NCBI RefSeq assembly: GCF_000472925.1
Contig: NZ_AXAS01000011.1
Coordinates: 145,149 to 209,148 of the forward strand
DNA from: Bradyrhizobium sp. Ec3.3
GTDB taxonomy: Bacteria; Pseudomonadota; Alphaproteobacteria; Rhizobiales; Xanthobacteraceae
Direction: 5' to 3'
Length of the DNA: 64,000 nt
The notes beneath the pieces are model-generated. The model had not been told where the DNA came from. It did not search any database and saw only the letters and a list, made by a program, of their open reading frames with translations. The translations under genes and the position numbers were made by a program. Of this stretch, positions 45,610 to 53,713 are shown in pieces (within the stretch, counting starts at the first letter, position 1; each line of letters starts with the position of its first letter).

Positions 45610-46875
45610 ATGAGCGCGGAGCCGCTGCTTGCCGATGCCCGATGGCTGACCTCCGGCGGGACCGCGCGCGTCCTGCAACTGTTGAACGCGGACGGCGAGG
45701 AGGCGCGCGTGGTCGGCGGCGCCGTGCGCAACGCGCTCCTGAAGCTGCCGCCGGGCGACATGGATATCGCGACCACCGCACTGCCGGAGGAGGTGATGCG
45801 GCGTGCAAAGAGCGCCGGCATCAAGAGCGTGCCGACCGGCATCGACCACGGCACCATCACCCTGGTCATCGACGGGCACCCCTATGAAGTCACTACGCTG
45901 CGCGAGGACACCGAGACCTTCGGCCGCAAGGCCAAGGTCGCGTTCGGCCGCGACTGGGTGAGGGACGCCGAGCGGCGCGACTTCACCATGAACGGGCTGT
46001 CGGTCGACGCGACAGGCGTCGTGCACGACTATGTCGGCGGGCTTGCCGACGTCGCCGCGCGCCGCGTGCGCTTCATCGGCGATCCCGACCAGCGCATCGC
46101 GGAAGATTACTTGCGCATCCTGCGCTTCTTCCGCATCCACGCCGCCTTCGGCGCCGGTGAGGCGGACCGCGACGGCTATCTCGCCTGCATCCGTGGCCGC
46201 GCCGGACTTGCCGGTCTCTCGGCCGAGCGGGTGCGCATGGAAATGCTGAAGCTGCTGGTCGCCGGCGGTGCTGCAGCCGCGGCGCTCGCCATGGCCGACG
46301 GGGGCCTCCTGCAGTCGCTGATCGGCGGCGTCGCCTATACCGGCCCGCTGGCGAGGATGATTGCGATCGAGCGCGAGCTCGGCCTTGCGGCGAGCGCGAC
46401 CCGGCGTCTCGCCGCGCTGACCGTCGCCGTCACCGAGGATGCCAAGCGCGTCGCATCGCGGCTCCGGCTCAGCAATGCCGAGGCCAAGGCGCTGGATTCG
46501 ATGGGGCACCGCTGGTGGCGGTTCGCCAACTTCGCCAACAAGGACGAGTCCAATGCGCGGCGGCTGCTCTATCGGTTAGGCGCCGAGCGCTATCACGATC
46601 GCGTGTTGCTGGCCTGGGCGAGGGACGCCGGTGAGGTGAATTCGGCGCGCTGGCGCGAGCTCGCTGAGCTGCCGCAACGCTGGACACCGCCGAAATTCCC
46701 GCTGAAAGCCGCCGACTTCATCGCGCGCGGCATGGCGGAAGGCCCCGCACTCGGACATGTGTTGACACTCGCCGAGGACGCTTGGCTTGCCGCGGATTTT
46801 CCCCTAGAGGAGGCGGCGCTCGCTTCCATCGCCGATCAAGCTGCGGCACGCGCCGGCCGCGATCAGAGAATCTGA
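45610..46875 (+). CDS. cca: CCA tRNA nucleotidyltransferase
   Basis: The 421-residue enzyme adds or repairs the 3' CCA end of tRNA. Class II signatures are present: VVGGAVRNALL (nucleotide-binding loop), DMDIATTALPEEVMRRA (metal-binding D-x-D), RRDFTMNGLS and the neck RIAEDYLRILRFFRIHA. The ATG at 45610 is 10 bp after the DUF6111 stop. Whether it makes the full CCA or only part (some bacteria split the job) cannot be told from sequence, but no partner gene is nearby. Confidence 0.94.
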   Translation: MSAEPLLADARWLTSGGTARVLQLLNADGEEARVVGGAVRNALLKLPPGDMDIATTALPEEVMRRAKSAGIKSVPTGIDHGTITLVIDGHPYEVTTLREDTETFGRKAKVAFGRDWVRDAERRDFTMNGLSVDATGVVHDYVGGLADVAARRVRFIGDPDQRIAEDYLRILRFFRIHAAFGAGEADRDGYLACIRGRAGLAGLSAERVRMEMLKLLVAGGAAAAALAMADGGLLQSLIGGVAYTGPLARMIAIERELGLAASATRRLAALTVAVTEDAKRVASRLRLSNAEAKALDSMGHRWWRFANFANKDESNARRLLYRLGAERYHDRVLLAWARDAGEVNSARWRELAELPQRWTPPKFPLKAADFIARGMAEGPALGHVLTLAEDAWLAADFPLEEAALASIADQAAARAGRDQRI

Positions 46876-47642
46876 CCATCGTATCAGCCTTCGCCGATAT
46901 CTCGCTTCTCCAGCTCCTGCTGGTCGCGTTGATGGCGTTGTTCGCTTCGATCATCAGTGGGCTCGCAGGTTACGGCACCGGCGCGCTGATGCCGCTGGTG
47001 CTGGTGCCGATGGTCGGCGCCGAGCCCGTGGTGCCGATCATCGCGATCTCCGCGATCTTCACCAATCTCAGCCGCGCGGTTGCCTATGTCAGCTATGCCG
47101 ATCGCCGCCGCGCCCTTGTCGTGCTCGCCTGCGCGGCGCTGACGACGGCGCTCGGTGCCTACGGCTACACGCGCCTCACCAATGCCGGCGCGGCGCTGGT
47201 GATCGGCACCATGCTGATCCTGAGTGTGCCGCTGCGCCGCGTGCTACGCCGCCGCCAGGTCAAGATCGGCAATACGGGTCTTGCAGCAGGGTCGGTCGGT
47301 TATGGCGTGCTGGTCGGCGGCACCTCGGGCTCGGGCGTGATCCTGCTCTCGCTGCTGATGGCCGCGGGCCTCGAAGGCGCGGCGGTGATCGCGACCGACG
47401 CGATGATCTCGCTCGGTACCGGCCTCATCAAGATCTCGGTGTTCGGCCTCGCCGGCGCGGTGACCGCACAGGTGCTGGCGTTCGCGCTTCTGATCGGCGG
47501 GATGGCAGCGCCGGGAGCGTTCCTGGCAAAGGCCTTCGTCGAGCGGATGCCGGTGCACATCCACGCCGCGATCCTCGACGTCGCGGTGATCACGGGCGGG
47601 CTCGTGATGATCTCGGCTGCGGTGAAGCAGCTGATCGGGTAG
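46782..47642 (+). CDS. TauE/SafE family sulfite/organosulfonate exporter
   Basis: The protein has about seven or eight membrane helices with the family patterns SGLAGYGTGALMPLVLVP and GTSGSGVILLSLLM in the two repeat halves. It exports or takes up small sulfur compounds or other anions. The start is uncertain. The family homology begins near 46878 (IVSAFADISLLQ), where only an ATC or CTG could start. The earlier in-frame TTG at 46782 lies inside the cca gene. The last 222 bp recur at 52651-52872, which makes this gene the left border of an unusual block. Confidence 0.85.
   Translation: MACRGFSPRGGGARFHRRSSCGTRRPRSENLTIVSAFADISLLQLLLVALMALFASIISGLAGYGTGALMPLVLVPMVGAEPVVPIIAISAIFTNLSRAVAYVSYADRRRALVVLACAALTTALGAYGYTRLTNAGAALVIGTMLILSVPLRRVLRRRQVKIGNTGLAAGSVGYGVLVGGTSGSGVILLSLLMAAGLEGAAVIATDAMISLGTGLIKISVFGLAGAVTAQVLAFALLIGGMAAPGAFLAKAFVERMPVHIHAAILDVAVITGGLVMISAAVKQLIG
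47411..47632 (+). repeat. Direct repeat, left copy (3' end of TauE/SafE gene)
   Basis: These 222 bp match 52651-52872 with 9 mismatches and no gaps by manual alignment, about 96 percent. Most differences are synonymous. This copy is inside the intact gene. Confidence 0.9.
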
Positions 47643-47952
47643 ATGACCCGCCCGAACCAGCATTCGCGCATAGACCGCGGATCGGACCTCGTACTCATCG
47701 ACGTCGGCTTCCGAGCACAAACCGGAATTCGCCCGGCTTAGCCGTCATCGGCGGCTTATGACCGACCCAGAGCCGACATTCGGATCGCAGAGTGCTGTCG
47801 CTCAATACAGTGTGGATGATCGTCCCGATCAATTGTGACTACTTGTTCGCACCGATTTCGAGCCTGGTTTAGCGAGGGATCGGCCAATGGGAAGGAAGCA
47901 AGGATCCTGCTCTCGGGATTGTATCGAGTGATTTTCTCTAGATGCGGCGATT
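47643..47952. other. Gene-free left border of the cyclase block
   Basis: This 310-bp stretch between the TauE/SafE stop and the cyclase-TPR stop holds no convincing gene. It contains GACCCAGAGCCGACATTC at 47764-47781. Nearly the same sequence is found in inverted orientation at 52607-52625, near the other border. Confidence 0.5.
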
Positions 47953-49854
47953 TCAACGAAATCCAGCCTTTTTGAGACCCTCCAGCATATGGTCGTGCGC
48001 TGTCTGGGTGCCGAACTGCGAAGCGAACCGCTCCGCGTTTAGAAACGGCGCTATGTGCATCGCTGCGTCCCGCTCTCGTTCGGCGTCCGGTCGTCTATCC
48101 AGTTGTGCGTAGGCGGCTGCCAAAATAGACCGTCCCGATACCTGGGTGTTGAATCCGAGACTTCCAGCGAGGGCATGGTCCATGGCTTCGACGGACGCGC
48201 TGTACCGATCAAGGAAATAATAGGCCGTACCGAGAAGAAAGGTCGCTCTGGCATTGGTGCTATCGAGGCGGAGGGCGCCCTCGAGCCACGGCAAAGCCTC
48301 CGTGGCTCTGCCTGCCCACACCAGAATCTCACCTCGCCTCACAAAGCTCTCGGCGTTGCTCGGATTAATCTCGAGGGCACGGTCGATCTGTCCTAGGGCG
48401 AGGTCAAAATTCCGCCTCGCCAGATGGACCTCGGCGAGCAGGCGATAGCCGCTCGTCGATGCTGAATCCAGCGACAGGGCTTTCTGCGCCAGCGTTTCGG
48501 CACGAGCGAGGTCGTCGCCGACAAATTGTGTCCATCCGGACGCCACCGCTTCGCAAAGTGTCAAGCCTAGTTCCGCGTAAGCCTCGGCGTAGCTCGGGTC
48601 GATATCGATCGCGCGCTGGAACATGTCCTGCGCCTCGTCGTTGCTGTCCCGGGTCGCGCGCGACAAGTGCTCGCGCCCGCGCAGGACATATTCATAGGCT
48701 GCTAGGCTCTCGGTAGGCTTGGCGAGAGCGCGGTCCCGCTCGAAGCGGGTGAGCTTCACGGCTGCAGCGCCGACCACGCGCCGGGCAATGTCCTCCTGCA
48801 CAGCAAAGATGTCCTTCACCTCGGCATCATACGCTTCGGACCAGACGTTTCGCGCCGTCGCGGCTTCGGTCAACTCGACATTGACGCGAACGCGATCACC
48901 AGCGCGGCGAATGCTTCCTTCAAGGAGGTAGCGAACGTCGAGCAGGCGCCCGATTTCGGCGGGCGACAGGTTTCGGTCCTTCAATTGAAGACTCGCCGAT
49001 TTGGCGACGACGAGCAGGTTAGAGAAGCGACCAAGCGCGGTGATGACGTCCTCGGTGATCCCCGCGCTAAAGAAATCCTGGCCGGCGTCGGTCGATAGAT
49101 TCTTGAAGGGCAGCACCGCCACCGAAGGGCGTCCGGCGAGACGATGCGGCGCAGCAAGGCCAGCGACTTCAACCGGCTTGGGCGCGGTCAACCCCATCAG
49201 ATCTCGGCCCGCGCCCGTGTAAAGCGTCCATGCAACAAGGCCTGCCACAACGAGTCCGCATACGCCTGCTGCCGCTGCCAACAGTCCCCGCTGTTTTCCT
49301 GTCCGGCCTGGGACGGCCGAGACGCCTACCGCGTATGCGCGAACTGGCTCGGCGATGTTTTTGACACGATGGCTGCCGAGCGGATGATAATCGAGATCGA
49401 CTTTATTCCTGACCTGCTCGTAAACAGTGTGGGAGATGCAAACGGTACCAGGCCGGGCGAGAGCTTGGAGGCGAGCGGCGATGTTGACGCCATCACCAAA
49501 GATGTCGCCGCCATCGACGATCACATCGCCGAGATTGACACCGATCCGGAGTTCGAGACGCCGGTCAGGCGGAATGGGATCGTTGATGGTCCGTGACGCT
49601 AGCTGGATCTCAATGGCGCAGTTTAGTGCGTCGACGACACTCGGAAAATCCGCAAGGAGACTGTCCCCCGCAGTGCCGACGATCCGTCCTCCGTAGGAGG
49701 CGATAAGCGGATCGATAGCGCGGCGAAGCTCTCCGAGCACTCGATGCGTGCCCGCTTCGTCCAAGCCCATCAGGCGGCTGAAACCGACCACATCCGCATG
49801 TAGAATGGCGGCGAGTTTCCGATTCCGAACGCCGAGTTCCAAAATCTTAGCCAT
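47953..49854 (-). CDS. Class III adenylate/guanylate cyclase with TolB-like and TPR domains
   Basis: The 633-residue protein has an N-terminal cyclase domain (about residues 10-175) with both metal-binding Asp residues (LHADVVGFSRLM and TAGDSLLADF) and the transition-state pair in GDGVNIAARLQ, so it should be active. A single membrane helix (GVCGLVVAGLVAW) follows at about residue 200. A TolB-N-like segment follows (SVAVLPFKNLSTDAGQDFFS), and then four or more TPR units to the end. This cyclase/TPR architecture is abundant in Bradyrhizobium. The base composition looks less GC-rich than in the flanking core genes. It is divergent from the YHS-RidA gene. Confidence 0.9.
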   Translation of the reverse strand: MAKILELGVRNRKLAAILHADVVGFSRLMGLDEAGTHRVLGELRRAIDPLIASYGGRIVGTAGDSLLADFPSVVDALNCAIEIQLASRTINDPIPPDRRLELRIGVNLGDVIVDGGDIFGDGVNIAARLQALARPGTVCISHTVYEQVRNKVDLDYHPLGSHRVKNIAEPVRAYAVGVSAVPGRTGKQRGLLAAAAGVCGLVVAGLVAWTLYTGAGRDLMGLTAPKPVEVAGLAAPHRLAGRPSVAVLPFKNLSTDAGQDFFSAGITEDVITALGRFSNLLVVAKSASLQLKDRNLSPAEIGRLLDVRYLLEGSIRRAGDRVRVNVELTEAATARNVWSEAYDAEVKDIFAVQEDIARRVVGAAAVKLTRFERDRALAKPTESLAAYEYVLRGREHLSRATRDSNDEAQDMFQRAIDIDPSYAEAYAELGLTLCEAVASGWTQFVGDDLARAETLAQKALSLDSASTSGYRLLAEVHLARRNFDLALGQIDRALEINPSNAESFVRRGEILVWAGRATEALPWLEGALRLDSTNARATFLLGTAYYFLDRYSASVEAMDHALAGSLGFNTQVSGRSILAAAYAQLDRRPDAERERDAAMHIAPFLNAERFASQFGTQTAHDHMLEGLKKAGFR

Positions 49855-49966
49855 CGGTCACCGGGAAAATTAGGCAAGCCGTTGACCTAGATGCAGACGG
49901 GGAGCATTATACTAGGTAAGGTATTGGGTCGCCATGGAAACGTGGGCTGACCATTGGGAGGAAGAC

Positions 49967-50815
49967 GTGCAGACGGCTTCTTTCTTTAGACTGAAGCGGA
50001 GCACGACGCTGCTTGCGCTCCTGTCCGCGACCTTCCTCGCGCCCACAGCGTGGGCCGATGAACCGAGGCTCTCGATTAGTGGCTACGACCCGGTCGCGTA
50101 TTTTACTGACGGAAAACCCGTTCAAGGCAAACCCGAATTCGAGTATTCGTGGCACAAATTGCGCTGGCACTTTGTCAGCGGCGAGCACCGCGATCTCTTT
50201 ACGCGAGATCCGAATCATTACGCTCCGCAATACGATGGCTACTGTGCGATGGGAGTGGCGGAGACCGAGGCGGCGCAACACAAGGACACAGTTGATCCCG
50301 AAGCTTGGGCCATCGTCGACGGCAAGCTCTACTTGGCGCACAACCCCTATATTATGCAGATATGGCGCGAAAACGCTAAGGAGCATGTCCTCCAGGCCGA
50401 CCGAGATTGGGATGTCGTCAAAGATTTGCCGGCACCGGAGATCGTCGGGCCGCCGTGCGCCGCTTCTCCGCCCACGGCCAAGGTCGCGTTACGCGGCGGT
50501 GGCCATTGGGTCATCGTCGGGGGGCAGGTCGCGATCGACGAGGCCGGCAACGTTGTAGGCAAAGGCGATCTGCAGGCGCAGATCGAACAAGTTGGCAAAA
50601 ACGTCGGTGCTTGCCTCAAAAGCGGCGGCGCGACGGTGAGTGACATTATGTTTACGTTCAGCCACGTCACGCAGCCTCTCGAATTCGACAAATATACCGA
50701 TTTGCGCCAGCGTTATTTCGGCCCGCTTTCGCCCAAGAGTGCGACGGTCCCAGTACCGCAATTGGCTAGACCGGATTTTCTGTTGCAGGTTGAGGCTTTC
50801 GCCAAAACTCGATAA
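49967..50815 (+). CDS. Secreted YHS-domain and RidA-family fusion protein
   Basis: The 282-residue protein has a signal peptide when started at the GTG at 49967 (RSTTLLALLSATFLAPTAWA), preceded by GGGAGG. An ATG at 49934 would add 11 residues in front. Residues 30-145 form a YHS domain (ISGYDPVAYFTDGKPVQGKP, YDGYCAMGVAETEAAQHKD). Residues 165-280 form a RidA-like domain (HWVIVGGQVAIDEAGNVVGK, and VPQLARPDFLLQVEAFAKTR, in which the Arg matches the catalytic Arg position of RidA enzymes). YHS domains bind metals, and RidA proteins deaminate reactive imines. A secreted fusion of the two is unusual. It lies between two cyclase genes. Confidence 0.85.
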   Translation: MQTASFFRLKRSTTLLALLSATFLAPTAWADEPRLSISGYDPVAYFTDGKPVQGKPEFEYSWHKLRWHFVSGEHRDLFTRDPNHYAPQYDGYCAMGVAETEAAQHKDTVDPEAWAIVDGKLYLAHNPYIMQIWRENAKEHVLQADRDWDVVKDLPAPEIVGPPCAASPPTAKVALRGGGHWVIVGGQVAIDEAGNVVGKGDLQAQIEQVGKNVGACLKSGGATVSDIMFTFSHVTQPLEFDKYTDLRQRYFGPLSPKSATVPVPQLARPDFLLQVEAFAKTR

Positions 50816-51024
50816 TGCGTGGCCCAACTACATCTTCGTCCCAGGGCACCTAACGCCCGACCGCACAGGTTGGGGGGAATAGTAGTGCCCGTTAGTTTTG
50901 CACGGTTTTGGCGTCATTTTAGCGGACTGCTCGCCGAACTGTTGCGCGCGTTTATTGATGTCTGCACCTGGCCCCAAGCTGGCCTTTGTAGGGCTGTTCT
51001 CGACGGACGGTCTGCTGGAAAAGA

Positions 51025-52365
51025 TTAATGCACAACGGCTCGGAATAGGCGCCACTTGTTCGGCACCCCCTTTAGTCTGTGTGACCCGCGGTCTTCGAAC
51101 ACGAGTCCCGAACCCGCCACAAGGTCACGAACGGTCTGTGAAACTAGAACTTCGCCCGGGGCCGCGTGCGCGGCCACCCGCGCCCCAATGTGGACAGCAA
51201 TACCAGCGAGATCGCGACCGATGAGTTCGCATTCGCCGGTGTGAATGCCACAGCGCATTTTGACGCCAAGGGGCCCTACGGCATTCCCAAGCGCGGCGGC
51301 ACACCGGATCGCCCGAGCCGGCCCATCAAATGCAGCAAGAAACCCATCTCCAGCGGTGCTGACCTCGCGCCCTCGGTAGAGCTGTAACATTTCGCGGATC
51401 TGAATGTAGAACTCGTTCAGCAATTCGCGCCAGGGATCGTCTCCGATGGCTGCAACATGCTCGGTCGATCCAACAATATCTGCAAAGAGCACAGTCGCTA
51501 GCAGGCGCTCTGGCTCGCGGACGTGCTGCGCTCCCGTAAGGAATTGTTCCGCTACATCGAGGATGGCGTCTCGATTGCCCAACCAAGGTGGGTGCAGCGG
51601 CTCATCAAGTTCGACCAGCCTTGCGCCGGGAATGTGCTGCGCCAGGTAGCGGGCATGCCCGACTTCGATCACGGGATCGCCCGTTCGATGAACAACGAGT
51701 GTCGGCACGCGGGTAGCAGATAGGATGTGGCGAACGTCGATCTCTCGGTTCATTCGCATGATCGCTGCCGCCGCTCCTGGGCTCGCCGATGCTCGATAAT
51801 AGGCTGCGACACGTTCCGCCCTAAGCGCATCGTCGCCGCTGCCAGCCGTTCGCATACCAATAGCCAATGATCGCGGAGTACCCCAATTTACTTCTATGTC
51901 CTCGAGAACGCGCTGCCATTGCTGGTCGTCCCAGCCGAAGGGGTAGTCCGGAGCGGGTGACCGCTTGGCGTAGGAGCCGTAAAGGACCAGCGCAGACGTT
52001 CGCTGAGGATAGGTGGCAGCATAAAGCAGAGACATCGGTCCACCTTCCGAAACCCCGAACAGAGCTGCCTGCTTGCATCCGATCGCGTCAAGTATGGCTC
52101 GAACGTCGTGCATCCGCTGCTCGAGCGTGAAATCTTGATTGGCTCGATCGGACATGCCGGTGCCTCGCTTGTCGAATAGGATCAGGCGGCTGAACGAAGC
52201 GAGACGTCGGAAAAATGCGCTCTGGTCCGGCGAGCGCCACAGGGCCTCGACGTTTGAAACGAAACCTGGAACGAAAAGCAGATCGAACGGGCCGTCACCA
52301 AGGACTTGGTAGGCAATATGCACATCATCGCTTTTGACGTAGTGCGTCTCGGGCGTTTCAGTCAT
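51025..52365 (-). CDS. Alpha/beta hydrolase fused to class III adenylate/guanylate cyclase
   Basis: The 446-residue protein joins an alpha/beta hydrolase (residues about 1-275; nucleophile Ser in FGVSEGGPMS, and catalytic His region DEPLHPPW) to a cyclase domain (residues about 285-446). The cyclase metal Asp residues are in LFADIVGSTEH and STAGDGFLAAF. At the transition-state position the usual Asn is His (IAVHIGARV), as in a subgroup of these fusions. The ATG at 52365 starts the hydrolase homology. A small ligand may be hydrolysed or sensed to control cyclic nucleotide output. It is convergent with the YHS-RidA gene. Confidence 0.88.
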   Translation of the reverse strand: MTETPETHYVKSDDVHIAYQVLGDGPFDLLFVPGFVSNVEALWRSPDQSAFFRRLASFSRLILFDKRGTGMSDRANQDFTLEQRMHDVRAILDAIGCKQAALFGVSEGGPMSLLYAATYPQRTSALVLYGSYAKRSPAPDYPFGWDDQQWQRVLEDIEVNWGTPRSLAIGMRTAGSGDDALRAERVAAYYRASASPGAAAAIMRMNREIDVRHILSATRVPTLVVHRTGDPVIEVGHARYLAQHIPGARLVELDEPLHPPWLGNRDAILDVAEQFLTGAQHVREPERLLATVLFADIVGSTEHVAAIGDDPWRELLNEFYIQIREMLQLYRGREVSTAGDGFLAAFDGPARAIRCAAALGNAVGPLGVKMRCGIHTGECELIGRDLAGIAVHIGARVAAHAAPGEVLVSQTVRDLVAGSGLVFEDRGSHRLKGVPNKWRLFRAVVH

Positions 52366-52650
52366 AGCACTTGCACCTGCAACAGAGGCAAGGCGTTCGT
52401 CTTGACAAGGCTGCGCCGCTAGAGGGCAGTCAAATGATAGCTGTTGCTGCGGTCGGGCTCCACTGTCCTTTCGCGGACCAAGGAGCCCATCCGGCCCCGA
52501 TTGACTGCGAGCGGGGCACCCGAGGCGTGGAACCACCGGCTTCGGACCTTAGCCTTCGACGATCAGGACCACAGCAGCCATTGGAGCCGCGTCGAACTGA
52601 GACAATGAATGTCGGCTTCTGGGTCCATCTGCGACATCCAGTTCCTACGT

Positions 52651-52942
52651 GCTCGGCACCGGCCTCATCAAGATCTCGGTGTTCGGCCTCGCTGGCGCTG
52701 TGACCGCGCAGGTGCTGGCGTTCGCGCTTCTGATCGGCGGGATGGCGGTGCCGGGAGCGTTCCTGGCAAAGGCCTTTGTCGAGCGGATGCCGGTGCACAT
52801 CCACGCCGCGATCCTCGACGTCGCGGTGATCACGGGCGGGCTCGTGATGATCTCGGCCGCGTTGAAGCAGCTCGTCGCCCAAGGCATGACGAGATTGGGG
52901 TCGGTCATCCCAAATTTCGCAATGATGGCATCTTGCCCCTGA
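52651..52942 (+). pseudogene. TauE/SafE 3' fragment, right copy of the direct repeat
   Basis: Residues GTGLIKISVFGLAGAVTAQV through VMISAALKQL repeat the C-terminus of the exporter gene at 46782-47642. No start region is present: similarity begins abruptly at 52651 and ends at about 52872, after which the frame runs to a stop at 52942 through unrelated sequence. It is a non-functional remnant and marks the right end of the cyclase block. It keeps an open frame, with 9 mismatches in 222 bp. Confidence 0.88.
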
Positions 52943-53381
52943 TTTGCCCGACGCGTCAAGTGATTTCGTAAAATCCGCAAAGCGTCACGTCGTCCGCAGG
53001 GCGTCAAATCGACCGTCGCCGGCTACTTTGCATGGGCTTGTTTTCGGGATTTTGTTGGCACCGGGCGAAAGTCGGAGGCCGCCCCCGATCTGATCGCGTT
53101 TTCGGAATGTCGCGGTCCAGGTAGCGTTTTCCTGGACCGCGATCAGGCTTGGCCAAAACGGGATGGCGTTTGGTTGAATCGGTAGTGAGCCGAGGACTCA
53201 GATCACCTCTCCCGAAGGGAGAGGTCGGATCGCATCGAAAGGTGCGATCCGGGTGAGGGGTTACGGTCTCACTGTGCGCTGCGGCCCCTCACCCGGATTG
53301 CTGCGCAATCCGACCTCTCCCCGCTGGGGAGAGGTGGACTTGAGGCGATCGACTGAACTTGATCTCGTCAGGCCGTAGCCC
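52943..53381. other. Gene-free stretch right of the cyclase block
   Basis: This 439-bp stretch contains no convincing gene. Its right part is the dispersed repeat at 53204-53336. Sequence around 52934-52960 (CCCCTGATTTGCCCGACGCG) resembles another common Bradyrhizobium intergenic element. Confidence 0.5.
53204..53336. repeat. Dispersed palindromic repeat, family A copy 3
   Basis: CACCTCTCCCGAAGGGAGAG at the left mirrors CTCTCCCCGCTGGGGAGAGG at the right. Inner arms GGATCGCATCGAAAGGTGCG... and CCGGATTGCTGCGCAATCCG are internally palindromic, and GGGTGAGGGG / CCCCTCACCC pair across the unit. Confidence 0.75.
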
Positions 53382-53609
53382 CTATTCCTCGTCCTCGTCG
53401 TCTTCCTCGTCGTCCTCTTCTTCATCCTCGTCGTCTTCGTCCTCTTCGGGGCCGGCGTGCTCGAGCACGGCGAGCGGCAGCGTCTCCCGGAAGAGATTGC
53501 CTTCCATGCCCATCCAGAGGCAGAGCACGTCCTCCTCCTTGACATCGACGACGGTCAGCGGCTGGCCGCCGGATTTCAGCATCACGACATCGCCGGCTTT
53601 CAGTTCCAT
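53382..53609 (-). CDS. DUF2158 (YodC-like) protein with acidic tail
   Basis: The 75-residue protein starts with the DUF2158 core (ELKAGDVVMLKSGGQPLTVV and VLCLWMGMEGNLFRETLP) and ends in a run of about 24 Asp and Glu residues. The ATG at 53609 has GGAG nine bases upstream; an in-frame GTG at 53636 is less likely. The tail is coded by a purine-rich near-repeat (GAGGACGA units) that may change length by slippage. Function unknown. Confidence 0.85.
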   Translation of the reverse strand: MELKAGDVVMLKSGGQPLTVVDVKEEDVLCLWMGMEGNLFRETLPLAVLEHAGPEEDEDDEDEEEDDEEDDEDEE

Positions 53610-53713
53610 GGATTTCTTCTCCGTGTTGATCGACACGGGCTCGACGCTAGCAAGCCGTCATGACAGGGCGATCACGGACGGCTGCGATCGGTCGATCGCA
53701 AGGTGATGCCGAA

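Noticed and set aside
52651..52942. A functional second TauE/SafE gene
   Set aside because: Only the last third of the protein is present, with no start region, and the frame ends in unrelated sequence; it is listed as a pseudogene.
53382..53460. A CRISPR or coding repeat in the GAGGAC-rich tract
   Set aside because: The repeat codes for the acidic tail of a DUF2158 protein; there are no spacers.
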